DNA from: an uncultured Oscillospiraceae bacterium | Lineage (GTDB): Bacteria > Bacillota > Clostridia > Oscillospirales > Oscillospiraceae | Direction: 5' to 3' | DNA length: 64,000 bases | Assembly: GCA_947588955.1 (NCBI GenBank) | Contig: CANPYX010000001.1 | Location: 185,409 to 249,408, forward strand | Position numbers and translations under genes: made by a program | The notes under the pieces: generated by a model | Told to the model about the DNA's origin: nothing | Databases searched by the model: none | What the model saw: only the letters and a program-made list of their open reading frames with translations | Shown here: in pieces, positions 35,655 to 45,187 of the stretch | Numbering within the stretch: position 1 is the first letter of the stretch | Layout of the letters: each line of letters opens with the position of its first letter

Positions 35655-35710
35655 AGTAATTCTCCCCGATAAGAATGCTTTTTTCTCGCTGGGCCACCGG
35701 CAGCTGTCAT

Positions 35711-35802
35711 TAAACGTTTTCTTTTTACAACTTCCATTATAGGCACAAACTTGTGAAAAAGGCAACTGTTTTCCGCTTGAAATTTCCTTTTTTCTCAAAT
35801 TC
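35711..35802 (-). promoter_or_regulatory. promoter and LacI-type operator for GH43 (duplicated copy B)
   Basis: TTGCCT (35760-35765), 18 nt, TATAAT (35736-35741), operator AAACGTTT region at 35711-35721, read leftward. Confidence 0.75.
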
Positions 35803-35855
35803 TTTTTTTGAGATTGGTGGAATTGACAAAATTTTTCTTATATTTGAAAAAAATG

Positions 35856-35906
35856 TTGACGTTTTTTTAACCGCGTTGTATAATTTGCATAGAGAATACG
35901 TTTAAC
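35856..35906 (+). promoter_or_regulatory. lacI promoter with overlapping operator
   Basis: TTGACG (35856-35861), 17 nt, TATAAT (35879-35884), then GAATACGTTTAAC at 35894-35906, a degenerate copy of the operator at the start of transcription. This suggests autoregulation. Confidence 0.75.
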
Positions 35907-35939
35907 AAGCACTTTTCGAAGGGGGAGAATGCATAAAAT

Positions 35940-36944
35940 ATGGTTACAATCAAGGACATATCCGAAAAATGCAGTCTCTCCGTCGCCGCGGTATCCAAGG
36001 CGCTGAACGGGCGTCCCGGGATAGGACCCGAAAAAGCGGAGCTTGTGCGGCGCACCGCCCAGGAGATGGGCTATTTTCCAAATGCCGCCGCCCAGACACT
36101 CAAAACAAACCGCAGCATGAACATAGGCATACTCTTTAAGAACATCATGGCCCACGAGTATTTTTCCGTTATCCTTGAGGGCATCAGGGACACCGCCGAG
36201 AGGCGCGGGTATGACATAACCTTCCTGAGCAACCTCACCGGGGAGCACGGCTATTACCAGCACGCCAAGCGCCGCCAGTGCGACGGGGTGATAATCGTCC
36301 AGCCCGGATACAGCGAGGACGACCACGCTCAGGCCAGGCTGCTTGCGGAAAGCGAGCTGCCGGTTGTCGCCATTGATGATGTTTTTCCCGGACGTACCAC
36401 CGTCACTGGTGAAAACGTGGAGAGCGTCGGAGAGATAGTTCACTACCTGTACGGCATGGGTCACACACGCATTGCCTTTATTCATGGTGAGGACGGCGAC
36501 GTGACCCGCCAACGGTTGGCCGGCTTTTACCGCGCCTGTCGTGACCTGGGGCTGCAGGTGCCGGATGAGTACGTCATCCCCGCCCGTTACCAGGAGCCGG
36601 CGGACTCCGGACTTGCCACCAGAAAGCTTCTTCAATGCAAAATACGTCCTACCTGCATCATGTACCCGGACGATATAGCGTATCTCGGCGGTCAGACTGA
36701 GCTTGAGTCCCAGGGATTGTCTGTTCCCGATGATATGAGCTGCTTCGGCTTTGACGGAATCCGCATGACGGGCGTACTTCGTCCGAGCCTTGCCACCTAT
36801 AAGCAAAACGGGTGGGGTATCGGCGCCACGGCAACGGAACAGCTCATCAGCGCAATTGAGGACCCCAAATGCTATGTGCCCGACACCATCACCATCGCCG
36901 GCTCCATACAGCCCGGCGGTACGGTCAGGAACCTGAAAAATTGA
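35940..36944 (+). CDS. LacI-family regulator of the glycan locus
   Basis: 334 residues. VTIKDISEKCSLSVAAVSKALNGRPGIGPEKAELVRRTAQEMGYFPN is a complete LacI HTH and hinge helix; residues 60-334 form the periplasmic-binding-protein-like sugar sensor (IGILFKNI, VIIVQPG, VVAIDD, ITIAGS). It lies at the head of the rightward operon and divergent from the GH43 gene. The matching operators near four promoters and inside the next gene are the likely targets. Inducer probably a xyloglucan-derived oligosaccharide or cellobiose, which is inference. Confidence 0.93.
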   Translation: MVTIKDISEKCSLSVAAVSKALNGRPGIGPEKAELVRRTAQEMGYFPNAAAQTLKTNRSMNIGILFKNIMAHEYFSVILEGIRDTAERRGYDITFLSNLTGEHGYYQHAKRRQCDGVIIVQPGYSEDDHAQARLLAESELPVVAIDDVFPGRTTVTGENVESVGEIVHYLYGMGHTRIAFIHGEDGDVTRQRLAGFYRACRDLGLQVPDEYVIPARYQEPADSGLATRKLLQCKIRPTCIMYPDDIAYLGGQTELESQGLSVPDDMSCFGFDGIRMTGVLRPSLATYKQNGWGIGATATEQLISAIEDPKCYVPDTITIAGSIQPGGTVRNLKN

Positions 36945-36968
36945 TCATCCTTTCGGAGGACTTATATC

Positions 36969-39866
36969 ATGATTTTTACCGCAGAACAGGCTCGCACTCA
37001 ATCCATCACTGCCGAGGACCTCATCCGAAAGGAATTTCCCTCGGTGTCCGGTCCGGTTGATGCCGAGTTCCTCGGTGCCGGCAGGACGGCGGCCTTGGGG
37101 GTTTCGGGTCTCCCCTACCCCGCGCCGGTCTGCGAGCACCTTATGAACACACCGCTTGTGGCAGAATACATATCCGGCTTTTCAGGAAGCCAGCTCATCG
37201 CCATTAAAGACGGCGGCGCGATCCACATGACCGCCGGTGGGTCAAAATCCATGCCCGCACAGGTTGAAGCAGACGTTCTTGACGTGGTAAACCGTGTCCT
37301 GGCAAGCCCCGGCAAGCTCAACGAAAAGGGTGAGCTTGTGCTGGATCTGAAGGCGTACAGCGTGGGCTCCCACTTCCCTATCAATCTGCTTCTGGGCGAC
37401 AGATCAGACTATCCCGAGCCCCTTTACACCACCCCCAAGAGCGCCCTGGACGGTCTGGGACGCGGTTCTTTCCGTGCTGCCGGACCAAAACAGGTTCTTT
37501 CCACCCGCTATGTTTTGTCGCCCGAGGAAAACGGCGAGCCTGCCAACAGGCAATTTTATCTTTTTGAAGCCGGAAAGCAGATCTTTTATTCTTGTGACGT
37601 TAACGAAAACGTTTTCTCTGCTACGTGTGTCCATTCCCAGAACCGCTCTGTCATAACCTATGAGACAAAGTGCGGTCTGACGGTTCGCCGCACCATTTTC
37701 CTTTTGCCCCAGGAGGACGGGATGCCCACGGCGGTGGAGGCTCAGAGAGTTGAGATCATAAACCGCTCAGGCCGCGACAGAAAGCTAAAGATAGTCATGA
37801 CCGGTATGTTTGGCATCGGTATGCCCGAAGGTATCGCCAATGACGTGGTATATACCAATATAGTGGCGGAGAGCGAGATATACTACAAAAACGGCGTACC
37901 CGCCGCCATGACGCTCCATCACAAGCCCAAGGAGTGCGCCGGCGAAAAACGCTTTGCCGCTCTTTTGCACGACGGCATTGGCTTTGATGAGTTCTGCGCA
38001 AGCATCTCCGATTTTATTGGCTCCGGCACACTTTCACATCCAGAGCTTTTGGCGAACCTCCCCAGCCGTTATCAACGAAAGATGGCGCCCTTCTTCGCCA
38101 TGGGCAGGAGCTTCACCGTAAAAAGCGGTGAAACCGCCGTCATTGACGAGCTGGTGGGAATGACCGATGGCGAAGGTGACGTGACGGAGGAGTTTGACAG
38201 TCAGCTTGACAGGCTACTCACAAAGTATTCTAACCCCGCCGCTCTGAGCGAAACGCTTAAAAGGGTGACAGATTTCTGGGATCGCTATCCGGCGTACATA
38301 CAGACAAATACCGCAGACGATCTGATGGACACCTACATCGGTCACAACCTGCCCTTCCAGGTGCTTTATCAGACATATGTGTCCCGTTCCTTTGCATGGA
38401 CGCAAAAGTCTTACAGAGAGACGGGATTTAGGGAGATCCAGGACATATTTGCCTCCATGTACTACCTTGTCGCCGTCGGCAAGGGGAAGCTGGTACGGGA
38501 GCTTATCTCCAACTGGGTTCGGAACGTCTTTGAGATGGGCTACGCCTACCACGACTTCACCGTCAGGGGCAAGAACCCCGGCGACTGCTCCGATGACCAG
38601 CTGTGGCTCCTGCAGGCGGTTTACCGCTACGTGAAGCTCACAGGCGACACGGAGTTTCTTACTCACGAATACCCCATGGCGGGTTCGGACAAGACGCGCC
38701 CCCTGTGGGACACCATTATGGCGATCCTCACATACTCCGGTAAAATCTCAATCGGTGCCCACGGCATGCCCTTACTTGACAAGGCAGACTGGAACGACAC
38801 CCTGCGCCTTGACCATGTGGTCATGCAGGGTCCGGAAAAGGAGGCGCTTTACAGAAAGCAGCTTCGTGAAAAGGGGCAGCCGTGGGGTACTCCTTTGGAA
38901 AACACGCTGTCCGAAAGCGTGATGAATGCCTGCCTCTTTGTCATCGCCGCCGATGCCGCAACGGAGTTGGGCGCCATGATCGGCAAAGACTCCGACGTAG
39001 CCGAGACAGCGAGGCTTTCCAAAAAAGTCGCGGACAGCATCCAAAAGAACGCCTGGAAGGACGGGTATTTCGCCCGGTGCCTTCTCAACGACGACAGAAA
39101 ATACAAATATCTCGGCGCGAAGGGCGACGGGCTGAGCCTGGACCCGAACATTGACGGCAGCTACTACTTAAACTCCTACAGCTGGTCGATTCTGGCTAAC
39201 GTGGCAACGGAGGAGCAAATTGCGTCCATGCTGGACGTGATCGACAAATACCTCAAGACCGAAGCCGGATTGAAGCTGTGTACGCTTGTCAACTATGACC
39301 TTTTGGGTGTGGCGACCGGCACCGCGCTCTACTTCCCCGGCGACAGGGAAAACGGCGGCGTATTCAAGCACGCGGCGATGATGGCAACGGTCGCCTCCCT
39401 CAAGGCGGCAAAGTGGGTTAGAGATGAGGCACTGGCAAGAAGGCTTGCTGAGCTTGCCTTCTTCATGATAGACCGCACCGTGCCATACGGAACTATGAAA
39501 AACCCCTTTGTCCTCAAGGGAAATCCCCGCTTCTGCACCCAGTACAACAACTCCGAGACATGCGAGAATATCGGTCCCATGCTCTCCGGCACCGCCTCAT
39601 GGCTTAATTTGGCGGTGTATGAGTTCCTTGGCATTGACATAAGCCGCGATCTTGTGTCTCTCTCCCCCGTCATGCTCCCCGGCAGGAAGAGCTTCTCCTA
39701 TGCCGTGAAGACTGAGGACATGACGTTAGAGGTTGAGGTCGTCTCCCGCTCTGGCGCCATGCGTGTGTCGGATGACACCCTGTGTACTTTGGACGAAATG
39801 CCATCGTCTCCGGTCTTTACAAGGCCGAGAGACGGAGGCATACATCGGGTACGGGTGGAGCTTTGA
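36969..39866 (+). CDS. GH94-like glycoside phosphorylase (GH36-type domain), substrate unknown
   Basis: 965 residues. An N-terminal beta-sandwich (SVGSHFPINLLLGD...), then an (alpha/alpha)6 barrel with SRSFAWTQKSYRETGFREIQD, CSDDQLWLLQAVYRYVK and the catalytic-type KADWNDTLRLDHV, and a C-terminal jelly roll. These match GH94 and related phosphorylases, but the protein is longer than cellobiose phosphorylase and only loosely like the GH94 at 29105. It could act on longer cello- or other beta-gluco-oligosaccharides. GGAGG precedes the ATG 24 nt after lacI. A perfect GAAAACGTTTTC lies inside the gene at 37605-37616. Confidence 0.82.
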   Translation: MIFTAEQARTQSITAEDLIRKEFPSVSGPVDAEFLGAGRTAALGVSGLPYPAPVCEHLMNTPLVAEYISGFSGSQLIAIKDGGAIHMTAGGSKSMPAQVEADVLDVVNRVLASPGKLNEKGELVLDLKAYSVGSHFPINLLLGDRSDYPEPLYTTPKSALDGLGRGSFRAAGPKQVLSTRYVLSPEENGEPANRQFYLFEAGKQIFYSCDVNENVFSATCVHSQNRSVITYETKCGLTVRRTIFLLPQEDGMPTAVEAQRVEIINRSGRDRKLKIVMTGMFGIGMPEGIANDVVYTNIVAESEIYYKNGVPAAMTLHHKPKECAGEKRFAALLHDGIGFDEFCASISDFIGSGTLSHPELLANLPSRYQRKMAPFFAMGRSFTVKSGETAVIDELVGMTDGEGDVTEEFDSQLDRLLTKYSNPAALSETLKRVTDFWDRYPAYIQTNTADDLMDTYIGHNLPFQVLYQTYVSRSFAWTQKSYRETGFREIQDIFASMYYLVAVGKGKLVRELISNWVRNVFEMGYAYHDFTVRGKNPGDCSDDQLWLLQAVYRYVKLTGDTEFLTHEYPMAGSDKTRPLWDTIMAILTYSGKISIGAHGMPLLDKADWNDTLRLDHVVMQGPEKEALYRKQLREKGQPWGTPLENTLSESVMNACLFVIAADAATELGAMIGKDSDVAETARLSKKVADSIQKNAWKDGYFARCLLNDDRKYKYLGAKGDGLSLDPNIDGSYYLNSYSWSILANVATEEQIASMLDVIDKYLKTEAGLKLCTLVNYDLLGVATGTALYFPGDRENGGVFKHAAMMATVASLKAAKWVRDEALARRLAELAFFMIDRTVPYGTMKNPFVLKGNPRFCTQYNNSETCENIGPMLSGTASWLNLAVYEFLGIDISRDLVSLSPVMLPGRKSFSYAVKTEDMTLEVEVVSRSGAMRVSDDTLCTLDEMPSSPVFTRPRDGGIHRVRVEL
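37605..37616. promoter_or_regulatory. internal LacI operator copy
   Basis: GAAAACGTTTTC, a perfect palindrome identical to the site at 39935-39946, inside the GH94-like coding sequence. It could be a roadblock or auxiliary looping site. Confidence 0.5.
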
Positions 39867-39934
39867 CCCGTTTTAGGGACGTAAGCCCATAAAATTAATT
39901 CAATTTGTAAGCCTGAAGGGGTGATCGTGGGTAA

Positions 39935-39946
39935 GAAAACGTTTTC
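39935..39946. promoter_or_regulatory. LacI operator ahead of the ABC importer
   Basis: Perfect palindrome GAAAACGTTTTC, 29 nt before the first permease start codon and close to its ribosome site (GGAGGGA). No clear -35/-10 was seen beside it. Confidence 0.65.
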
Positions 39947-39975
39947 TCAAGAAATAAATTTTTGGAGGGATGTAA

Positions 39976-41424
39976 ATGACTCAAACAAAAGCGAAGACCC
40001 GCGGCGGGATCATGTATATCCTGCACAGGGTCGTCATCCTGTTTACCTGCGCCGCGGTGTTCTATCCGGGCTTCAACCCCGGACGTATCACCACGGAGAT
40101 CAGCCGCTACACCTCGCTGCTCACCTCCTGCATCTCCTACAAGTCGCTGGTGGGCAATCTTGGGCGCGCGCTGAACCGCGGGTGGATACAGGCTTCCACA
40201 TTCCGTCTGCTGATGGTCGCCAGCATAGTGTTGGTTGCAGGCATAATCCTTGCCGCCATCGGCGGGTGCATGTCCGTGGGAAATGACCGGATGCGCTTCT
40301 ACGGCGCCCGCTTCCCGCTCATAGGCTCACTTTTCATGGGCGCGGGACTTGTACTTATAAGCGTATGCCACAATCAGATTGTCGCCGCCGACACCGCCCG
40401 TGTGCCCCCCAACGTGTCAATGGGCTTTTACCTCTTTATCGTACTGGCGGTCCTCATACTGCTGACAAGCGTTGCCATCCTGTTCCTCAACGGGAAGAAG
40501 TCGGACCTCTCGGAGAGCAAGATGGGTATGAAGGAGGAGTACCACCTGTTTCTTCTGTTCCTCCCCATTCTCGCCCTGGCATTTGTATTCTCCTATCTTC
40601 CCCTCTGGGGCTGGCGGTACGCCTTCTTTGACTACTCCGCAGGGCAGGAGCTCAGCATGGAGAACTTCGTGGGCTTCAAATGGTTCACCTTCCTTTTCCA
40701 GAACTCCGCCACTCGCAACGACCTGGTGCGCGTCATGAAGAACACTCTTGCCATGAGTGCTATCGGGATTGTCACCAGCTGGCTGCCCATGATATTCGCC
40801 ATTCTTCTGACCCAAATCAACTCCAAGCGGTTCCGCCGGACAGTCCAGACCTTCACCACCGTTCCTAACTTTTTGGGCTGGGTCATCGTCTACGCCGTGG
40901 CTCTTGCCATCTTCTCCACCGACGGCTTCATCAACAACTTCCTGAACAACATCCTGCACATCAAGGCGGGAACCAACTACCTGATGAACAATTCCCACAT
41001 GTGGATAAAGATGTGGCTTTGGGGCACGTGGAAGGGTCTGGGGTGGAGCGCAATAATCTATATCTCCTCCATCTCCGGCATTGACCCCATGCTCTATGAG
41101 GCAACCACCATCGACGGAGCCGGCAGGTTCGGGAAAATCTGGAACGTCACCATCCCGCAGCTTATGCCCACATTCTTCGTACTTCTGCTCATGAGCATCG
41201 CGGGTATCCTCTCCAACGGTCTTGACCAATACCTTGTCTTTGAGAACGCCATGAACCATGACTCCATCGAGGTACTGGACCTGTACGTCTACAACATCGG
41301 TATCAGCAACGGACTCATACCAATGTCCACGGTGGTCGGCATGGCAAAGTCCCTCATCAGCGTCATCCTGCTATTCTCCGCCAACCAGGTCTCCAAGAGT
41401 CTGCGCGGCGAGAGCATCATATAA
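39976..41424 (+). CDS. ABC sugar permease, LplB-like, with extra N-terminal membrane module
   Basis: 482 residues, about 170 longer than usual. Residues 10-175 hold three or four additional hydrophobic segments (YILHRVVILFTCAAVFYPG, MVASIVLVAGIILAAIGG, LIGSLFMGAGLVLISV, FYLFIVLAVLILLTS). From about 185 a standard six-helix permease begins; the EAA loop reads EATTIDGAGRFGKIWNVTIPQL. Carries oligosaccharide across the membrane with the next permease; the ATPase is not encoded here and is probably a shared MsmK/UgpC-type subunit. GGAGGGATG upstream. Confidence 0.88.
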   Translation: MTQTKAKTRGGIMYILHRVVILFTCAAVFYPGFNPGRITTEISRYTSLLTSCISYKSLVGNLGRALNRGWIQASTFRLLMVASIVLVAGIILAAIGGCMSVGNDRMRFYGARFPLIGSLFMGAGLVLISVCHNQIVAADTARVPPNVSMGFYLFIVLAVLILLTSVAILFLNGKKSDLSESKMGMKEEYHLFLLFLPILALAFVFSYLPLWGWRYAFFDYSAGQELSMENFVGFKWFTFLFQNSATRNDLVRVMKNTLAMSAIGIVTSWLPMIFAILLTQINSKRFRRTVQTFTTVPNFLGWVIVYAVALAIFSTDGFINNFLNNILHIKAGTNYLMNNSHMWIKMWLWGTWKGLGWSAIIYISSISGIDPMLYEATTIDGAGRFGKIWNVTIPQLMPTFFVLLLMSIAGILSNGLDQYLVFENAMNHDSIEVLDLYVYNIGISNGLIPMSTVVGMAKSLISVILLFSANQVSKSLRGESII

Positions 41425-41436
41425 GGAGGTGCGAAT

Positions 41437-42375
41437 ATGGCTGAGAACGTCAAAAAGATAGCTCATGCGCGCCACACCGCAATGGGAATCGAGTACAGGA
41501 GATCGCCCATGGATCGGGTGTTCATGGTGCTGAACGTCACCTTCTTCATACTCTTTACGCTCCTTTGCATCTTCCCGTTTTACTACCTCTTTATCAACAC
41601 CATCTCCGACAACGACCTTGTCAACCGAGGCGTCATCACCCTGCTGCCCAGGGGGATTCACATTCAGAACTACATTGCCCTCAAGAACGTCTCGGACTTC
41701 GGTCAGTCCGTATTCATCTCCGTTACACGTACCATTCTGGGCACTGCAGTCATGGTTCTTGCCTCGGCTTTCGCGGGGTTTCTGACCACCAAGCGGGAGA
41801 TGTGGCGGCGCAGTCTTTGGTACAGGCTGCTCGTCATCACCATGTACTTCAACGCAGGTCTCGTGCCCTGGTACCTGAACATGCTGGGTCTTGGCCTCAC
41901 GGACAACTACCTGGGCTACATCATCCCCGGCATAGTACAGCCCTACAACATCATTCTGGTAAAGACCTACATCGAGTCCATACCGGGTGAGCTGGAGGAG
42001 AGCGCCAGGATAGACGGCGCGTCCAACATGCAGGTGTTCTCAAAAATCATCCTGCCCCTTTCAAAACCGATCCTTGCCACCATCGCCGTGTTCGGCGCGG
42101 TGGGCAACTGGAACAGCTTCCAGGACTCCCTCATTCTCATGGCAAACACCCCGTCGCTCTACACCCTGCAGCACAGGCTGTATGTGTACCTCAACAGCTC
42201 CTCCAACCTTGCAAATGTCATGCAGTCCGGCGGCAATGTGTCGGCTGCAATGCTGAACACCAAGGTCATACAGTACACCATCTCCATGGTGACTATAATC
42301 CCCATCATGTTCGTGTACCCCTTCATGCAACAGTATTTTGAAGAGGGAATCATGCTGGGCGCCGTAAAGGGTTAA
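41437..42375 (+). CDS. ABC sugar permease, YtcP/LplC-like
   Basis: 312 residues with six membrane segments. EAA loop EESARIDGASNMQVFSKIILPLSKPI is typical of carbohydrate permease II. AAGGAGGTG precedes the start 12 nt after the first permease, so both are made together. Confidence 0.92.
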   Translation: MAENVKKIAHARHTAMGIEYRRSPMDRVFMVLNVTFFILFTLLCIFPFYYLFINTISDNDLVNRGVITLLPRGIHIQNYIALKNVSDFGQSVFISVTRTILGTAVMVLASAFAGFLTTKREMWRRSLWYRLLVITMYFNAGLVPWYLNMLGLGLTDNYLGYIIPGIVQPYNIILVKTYIESIPGELEESARIDGASNMQVFSKIILPLSKPILATIAVFGAVGNWNSFQDSLILMANTPSLYTLQHRLYVYLNSSSNLANVMQSGGNVSAAMLNTKVIQYTISMVTIIPIMFVYPFMQQYFEEGIMLGAVKG

Positions 42376-42382
42376 GGACCCA

Positions 42383-42457
42383 TACTTTTCCCATTGGGAA
42401 AAGTACCGAAAGGCCGGCCTTTCGGTCACTTACAATGTTTTCCGGGGTCATCCCCGG
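42383..42457 (+). promoter_or_regulatory. three successive hairpins between permease and binding-protein genes
   Basis: TACTTTTCCC/GGGAAAAGTA (42383-42405), a perfect 22-nt palindrome ACCGAAAGGCC/GGCCTTTCGGT (42405-42426), and CCGGGG/CCCCGG (42442-42457). No T-runs. Such intercistronic stems commonly raise the level of the binding-protein mRNA by blocking exonucleases. Confidence 0.65.
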
Positions 42458-42505
42458 TTGACATGATCCCGTCAGGGACCAAATAAAATGAAAGGATGAA
42501 GAAAA

Positions 42506-44353
42506 ATGAAAAAGACCAGGAAAATCCTCGCTGTTCTTCTCTGCCTTGTCATGCTCGCCGGCGTACTTGCCGCCTGCAATAACAATCAGCAGCAGAACAA
42601 TGATCAGCAGGGAAGCAACAACCAGCAGGAAAACAGCAATCAACAGGGAAACAACAATCAGCAGCAAGGTGACGACGGCAACACTCAGGACCTCTATCTT
42701 GCAGGCAGTGTTGACAGCCCCATCACCCTCAACGTTTTCAGCCAGGTAGCCAACTACTCCGGCAAGCAGGGCGGCTGGGGAGCAATCGTCCTGAAGGACA
42801 AGTTCGGCATAGAGCTGAACTTCATCCCCAACACAGACGGCGCTCTTGAGACCCGTATGGAGAACGGCGACCTTGGCGACATCGTGGTCCTGGGCGACGC
42901 CGGCGAAAACTTCCGCAAGGCGGCTTCTCAGGGTCTCCTCTTCGACTGGGAGGACGAAGGTCTTCTGGACGACTACGCCCCCAACATCAAGTCCACCTTC
43001 CCCGTAGCACTTGACGCCATGAAGGACCTCACTGAGGACGGAAAAATCTACGGCATCCACAACGAGCTGGCGCTTGACGACACCGACCACGCCGATTTCT
43101 CATACACCTGGGAAATTCGCTGGGATCTTTACAAGCAGCTGGGCTATCCCGAAATCAACACCCTCGATGACCTGGTCGAGGTCCTCGCCGACATGCACGA
43201 GCTTGACCCCACCGACGACAACGGCAACCCCACATACGGTTTGAGCTTGTGGCCTGACTGGGACGGCGACATGAGTATGTACATCAAGTGCCTCGCTACC
43301 GGTATGACCGGCTACGACGGGGACAAGGGCGCCATGGGCTTCTATGATCCCGAGACCGGCAACTTCTACGGATGCCTTGACGACAACAGCCCCTATCTCC
43401 AGGCTTTGAAGTTCGCCAACAAGCTCTATCAGCGCGGTCTTCTGGATCCCGACTCCGCCACCAACACATGGGAGAAGTACGCCGCCAAGGTTCAGGCAGG
43501 CGGCACCCTGTTCTCCATCTTCAACTATGCCGGCTCCGACCAGTTCAACACCCCTGACCACATGGCAGCCGGTGAGTTCATGACCACCATCCAGCCCAAG
43601 TCCGCCACCAACTTCGTCAACGGTCTGTCCCTCTCCGGCAGCTCCTATGTGGTCTGCATCGGCAGCCGTACCGAGTACCCCGAGGACATCCTCCACTTCC
43701 TTGACTGGCTCTACACCCCCGAGGGAATGATGACCTCCCTCTATGGTCTCCAGGGCCTCATGTGGGACTACAACGAGGACGGCACCACCTACTTCACTGA
43801 CCTTGGTCTCAAGGTCGCCAACGACCCCTCCTATGACCTGAGCGGCGTGGAGTGGACCTCCCCCTGGACCGGCAGGACCTACACCCTGGACGGCACCTTC
43901 AACGACGGTCACTTCCAGTTCAACTTCAACCCCTGGTCCCTGTACGCCGAGAACCCCGAGTCCATTGAGGGCGAGACCTTCAACAAGACCTCCTGGGCAA
44001 GCTACGCCACCGATGCTCGCTGCGAGATGGAGCAGGATTGGCGTGACCACATGGGCTATAACAACATCAACGAGTATCTTGACGATCAGGCATACATCCT
44101 GGCTCCCACCGTCAACTACACCGCCAGCGACATGGCAGAGGAGCTGCAGATGACCCGCAGCCAGGTGGGTACCGCCATCAAGCAGTACACCTATCAGGCG
44201 ATGTACGCCAAGACCGACGCCGAGTTCGACGCCCTTGTTGCCGAGATGAAGACCAGGTGCAACGAGTACGGTTACGATCAGTGCATCGAGTGGGCAAAGA
44301 ACGAGGCCGCCCGTCTCTATCAGATGCAGGTTGACGCCGGTTTCTCCAAGTAA
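42506..44353 (+). CDS. extracellular solute-binding lipoprotein of the importer
   Basis: 615 residues. Lipoprotein signal peptide with lipobox LAAC (Cys24), then a long Asn/Gln/Gly linker that keeps the domain off the membrane, then a large cluster-type family 1 binding protein typical of LplA/YtcQ, with acidic and aromatic residues suited to oligosaccharide. It is encoded directly after the permeases and supplies substrate to them. AAAGGATG precedes the ATG. Confidence 0.92.
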   Translation: MKKTRKILAVLLCLVMLAGVLAACNNNQQQNNDQQGSNNQQENSNQQGNNNQQQGDDGNTQDLYLAGSVDSPITLNVFSQVANYSGKQGGWGAIVLKDKFGIELNFIPNTDGALETRMENGDLGDIVVLGDAGENFRKAASQGLLFDWEDEGLLDDYAPNIKSTFPVALDAMKDLTEDGKIYGIHNELALDDTDHADFSYTWEIRWDLYKQLGYPEINTLDDLVEVLADMHELDPTDDNGNPTYGLSLWPDWDGDMSMYIKCLATGMTGYDGDKGAMGFYDPETGNFYGCLDDNSPYLQALKFANKLYQRGLLDPDSATNTWEKYAAKVQAGGTLFSIFNYAGSDQFNTPDHMAAGEFMTTIQPKSATNFVNGLSLSGSSYVVCIGSRTEYPEDILHFLDWLYTPEGMMTSLYGLQGLMWDYNEDGTTYFTDLGLKVANDPSYDLSGVEWTSPWTGRTYTLDGTFNDGHFQFNFNPWSLYAENPESIEGETFNKTSWASYATDARCEMEQDWRDHMGYNNINEYLDDQAYILAPTVNYTASDMAEELQMTRSQVGTAIKQYTYQAMYAKTDAEFDALVAEMKTRCNEYGYDQCIEWAKNEAARLYQMQVDAGFSK

Positions 44354-44393
44354 GATTTTTGTTCACACCGTCAAAGCATAATATGATATGATT

Positions 44394-44424
44394 TTGGGGA
44401 GGGGGATCTGCTCCCCCTCCCCAA
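44394..44424 (+). promoter_or_regulatory. strong intercistronic hairpin after the binding-protein gene
   Basis: TTGGGGAGGGGGA/TCCCCCTCCCCAA-type stem with a short loop and no T-run; likely a 3' stabiliser or partial attenuator. Confidence 0.6.
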
Positions 44425-44466
44425 GTCTGATTCCCGGCATTTTAAGTCTGTGAAAGGAGCGCCGCC

Positions 44467-45135
44467 ATGAAATATAACGCCGAGTCCGCATTCTTGTATT
44501 ATGGTTCGCGTATTGTGGATCTCCTGCTTTTGAATATCATGTGGGCAGTGGGCTGTATTCCCCTTGTGACCATAGGGACCTCCACCATCGCCGCCTTTAC
44601 CGTCACTCTGAAGATGGTGGAAAAGCGGGAAAGCTCCGGCGTTATCCGTACCTTCTGGAGCGCCTATATCCACAACCTAAAGCACGGCGTCCCGCTGACA
44701 CTCATTGCGGAGGTGCTCCTCTACGGCGTCTGGCTGGACTTTCAGCTGTTCAACAACCTGGAGACAAATACACTGCCATTTCTAATCATCGCGCTCATAG
44801 TCCTCTTTGTACTCTTTGTCCATTACATCTATGTGTTTCCCCTTGAGGCAAGATATGAAAATACCATGCTCAAGAACCTTACAAACTCCCGAAAAATATT
44901 TATCCGTTTCTTTCCCCGTACCCTGGGGCTCCTTGGTATTTTGGTGATACAGGTGCTTATATTCATGGGGATAAATGACTTTCTCTTTTATGTGGGACTT
45001 TTTGTCCTGCCTATACTGATGATTTATACCACAAGCCAGATCATCATGCCGATCTTCCGCAAGATAGAAAAAGACAGCAAAGCCTCCGACGGCTTCACCA
45101 TCAGCCAAAAGGAAGGTCCGTCTATTAATTATTAA
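44467..45135 (+). CDS. YesL-like DUF624 membrane protein
   Basis: 222 residues with five hydrophobic segments (LLLLNIMWAVGCIPLVTIG, LTLIAEVLLYGVWL, FLIIALIVLFVLFVHYIYVFPL, LGLLGILVIQVLIFMGI, LFVLPILMIYTTSQIIMP). LNIMWAVGCIPLVTIG and FPLEARYEN are DUF624 motifs. The family accompanies LplB/YtcP-type importers; its role is not settled. AAGGAG upstream. Confidence 0.88.
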   Translation: MKYNAESAFLYYGSRIVDLLLLNIMWAVGCIPLVTIGTSTIAAFTVTLKMVEKRESSGVIRTFWSAYIHNLKHGVPLTLIAEVLLYGVWLDFQLFNNLETNTLPFLIIALIVLFVLFVHYIYVFPLEARYENTMLKNLTNSRKIFIRFFPRTLGLLGILVIQVLIFMGINDFLFYVGLFVLPILMIYTTSQIIMPIFRKIEKDSKASDGFTISQKEGPSINY

Positions 45136-45187
45136 AATTAGAATTTCACGGAATATTCCGATAACGATAAATACGGAGGGTACCCCT

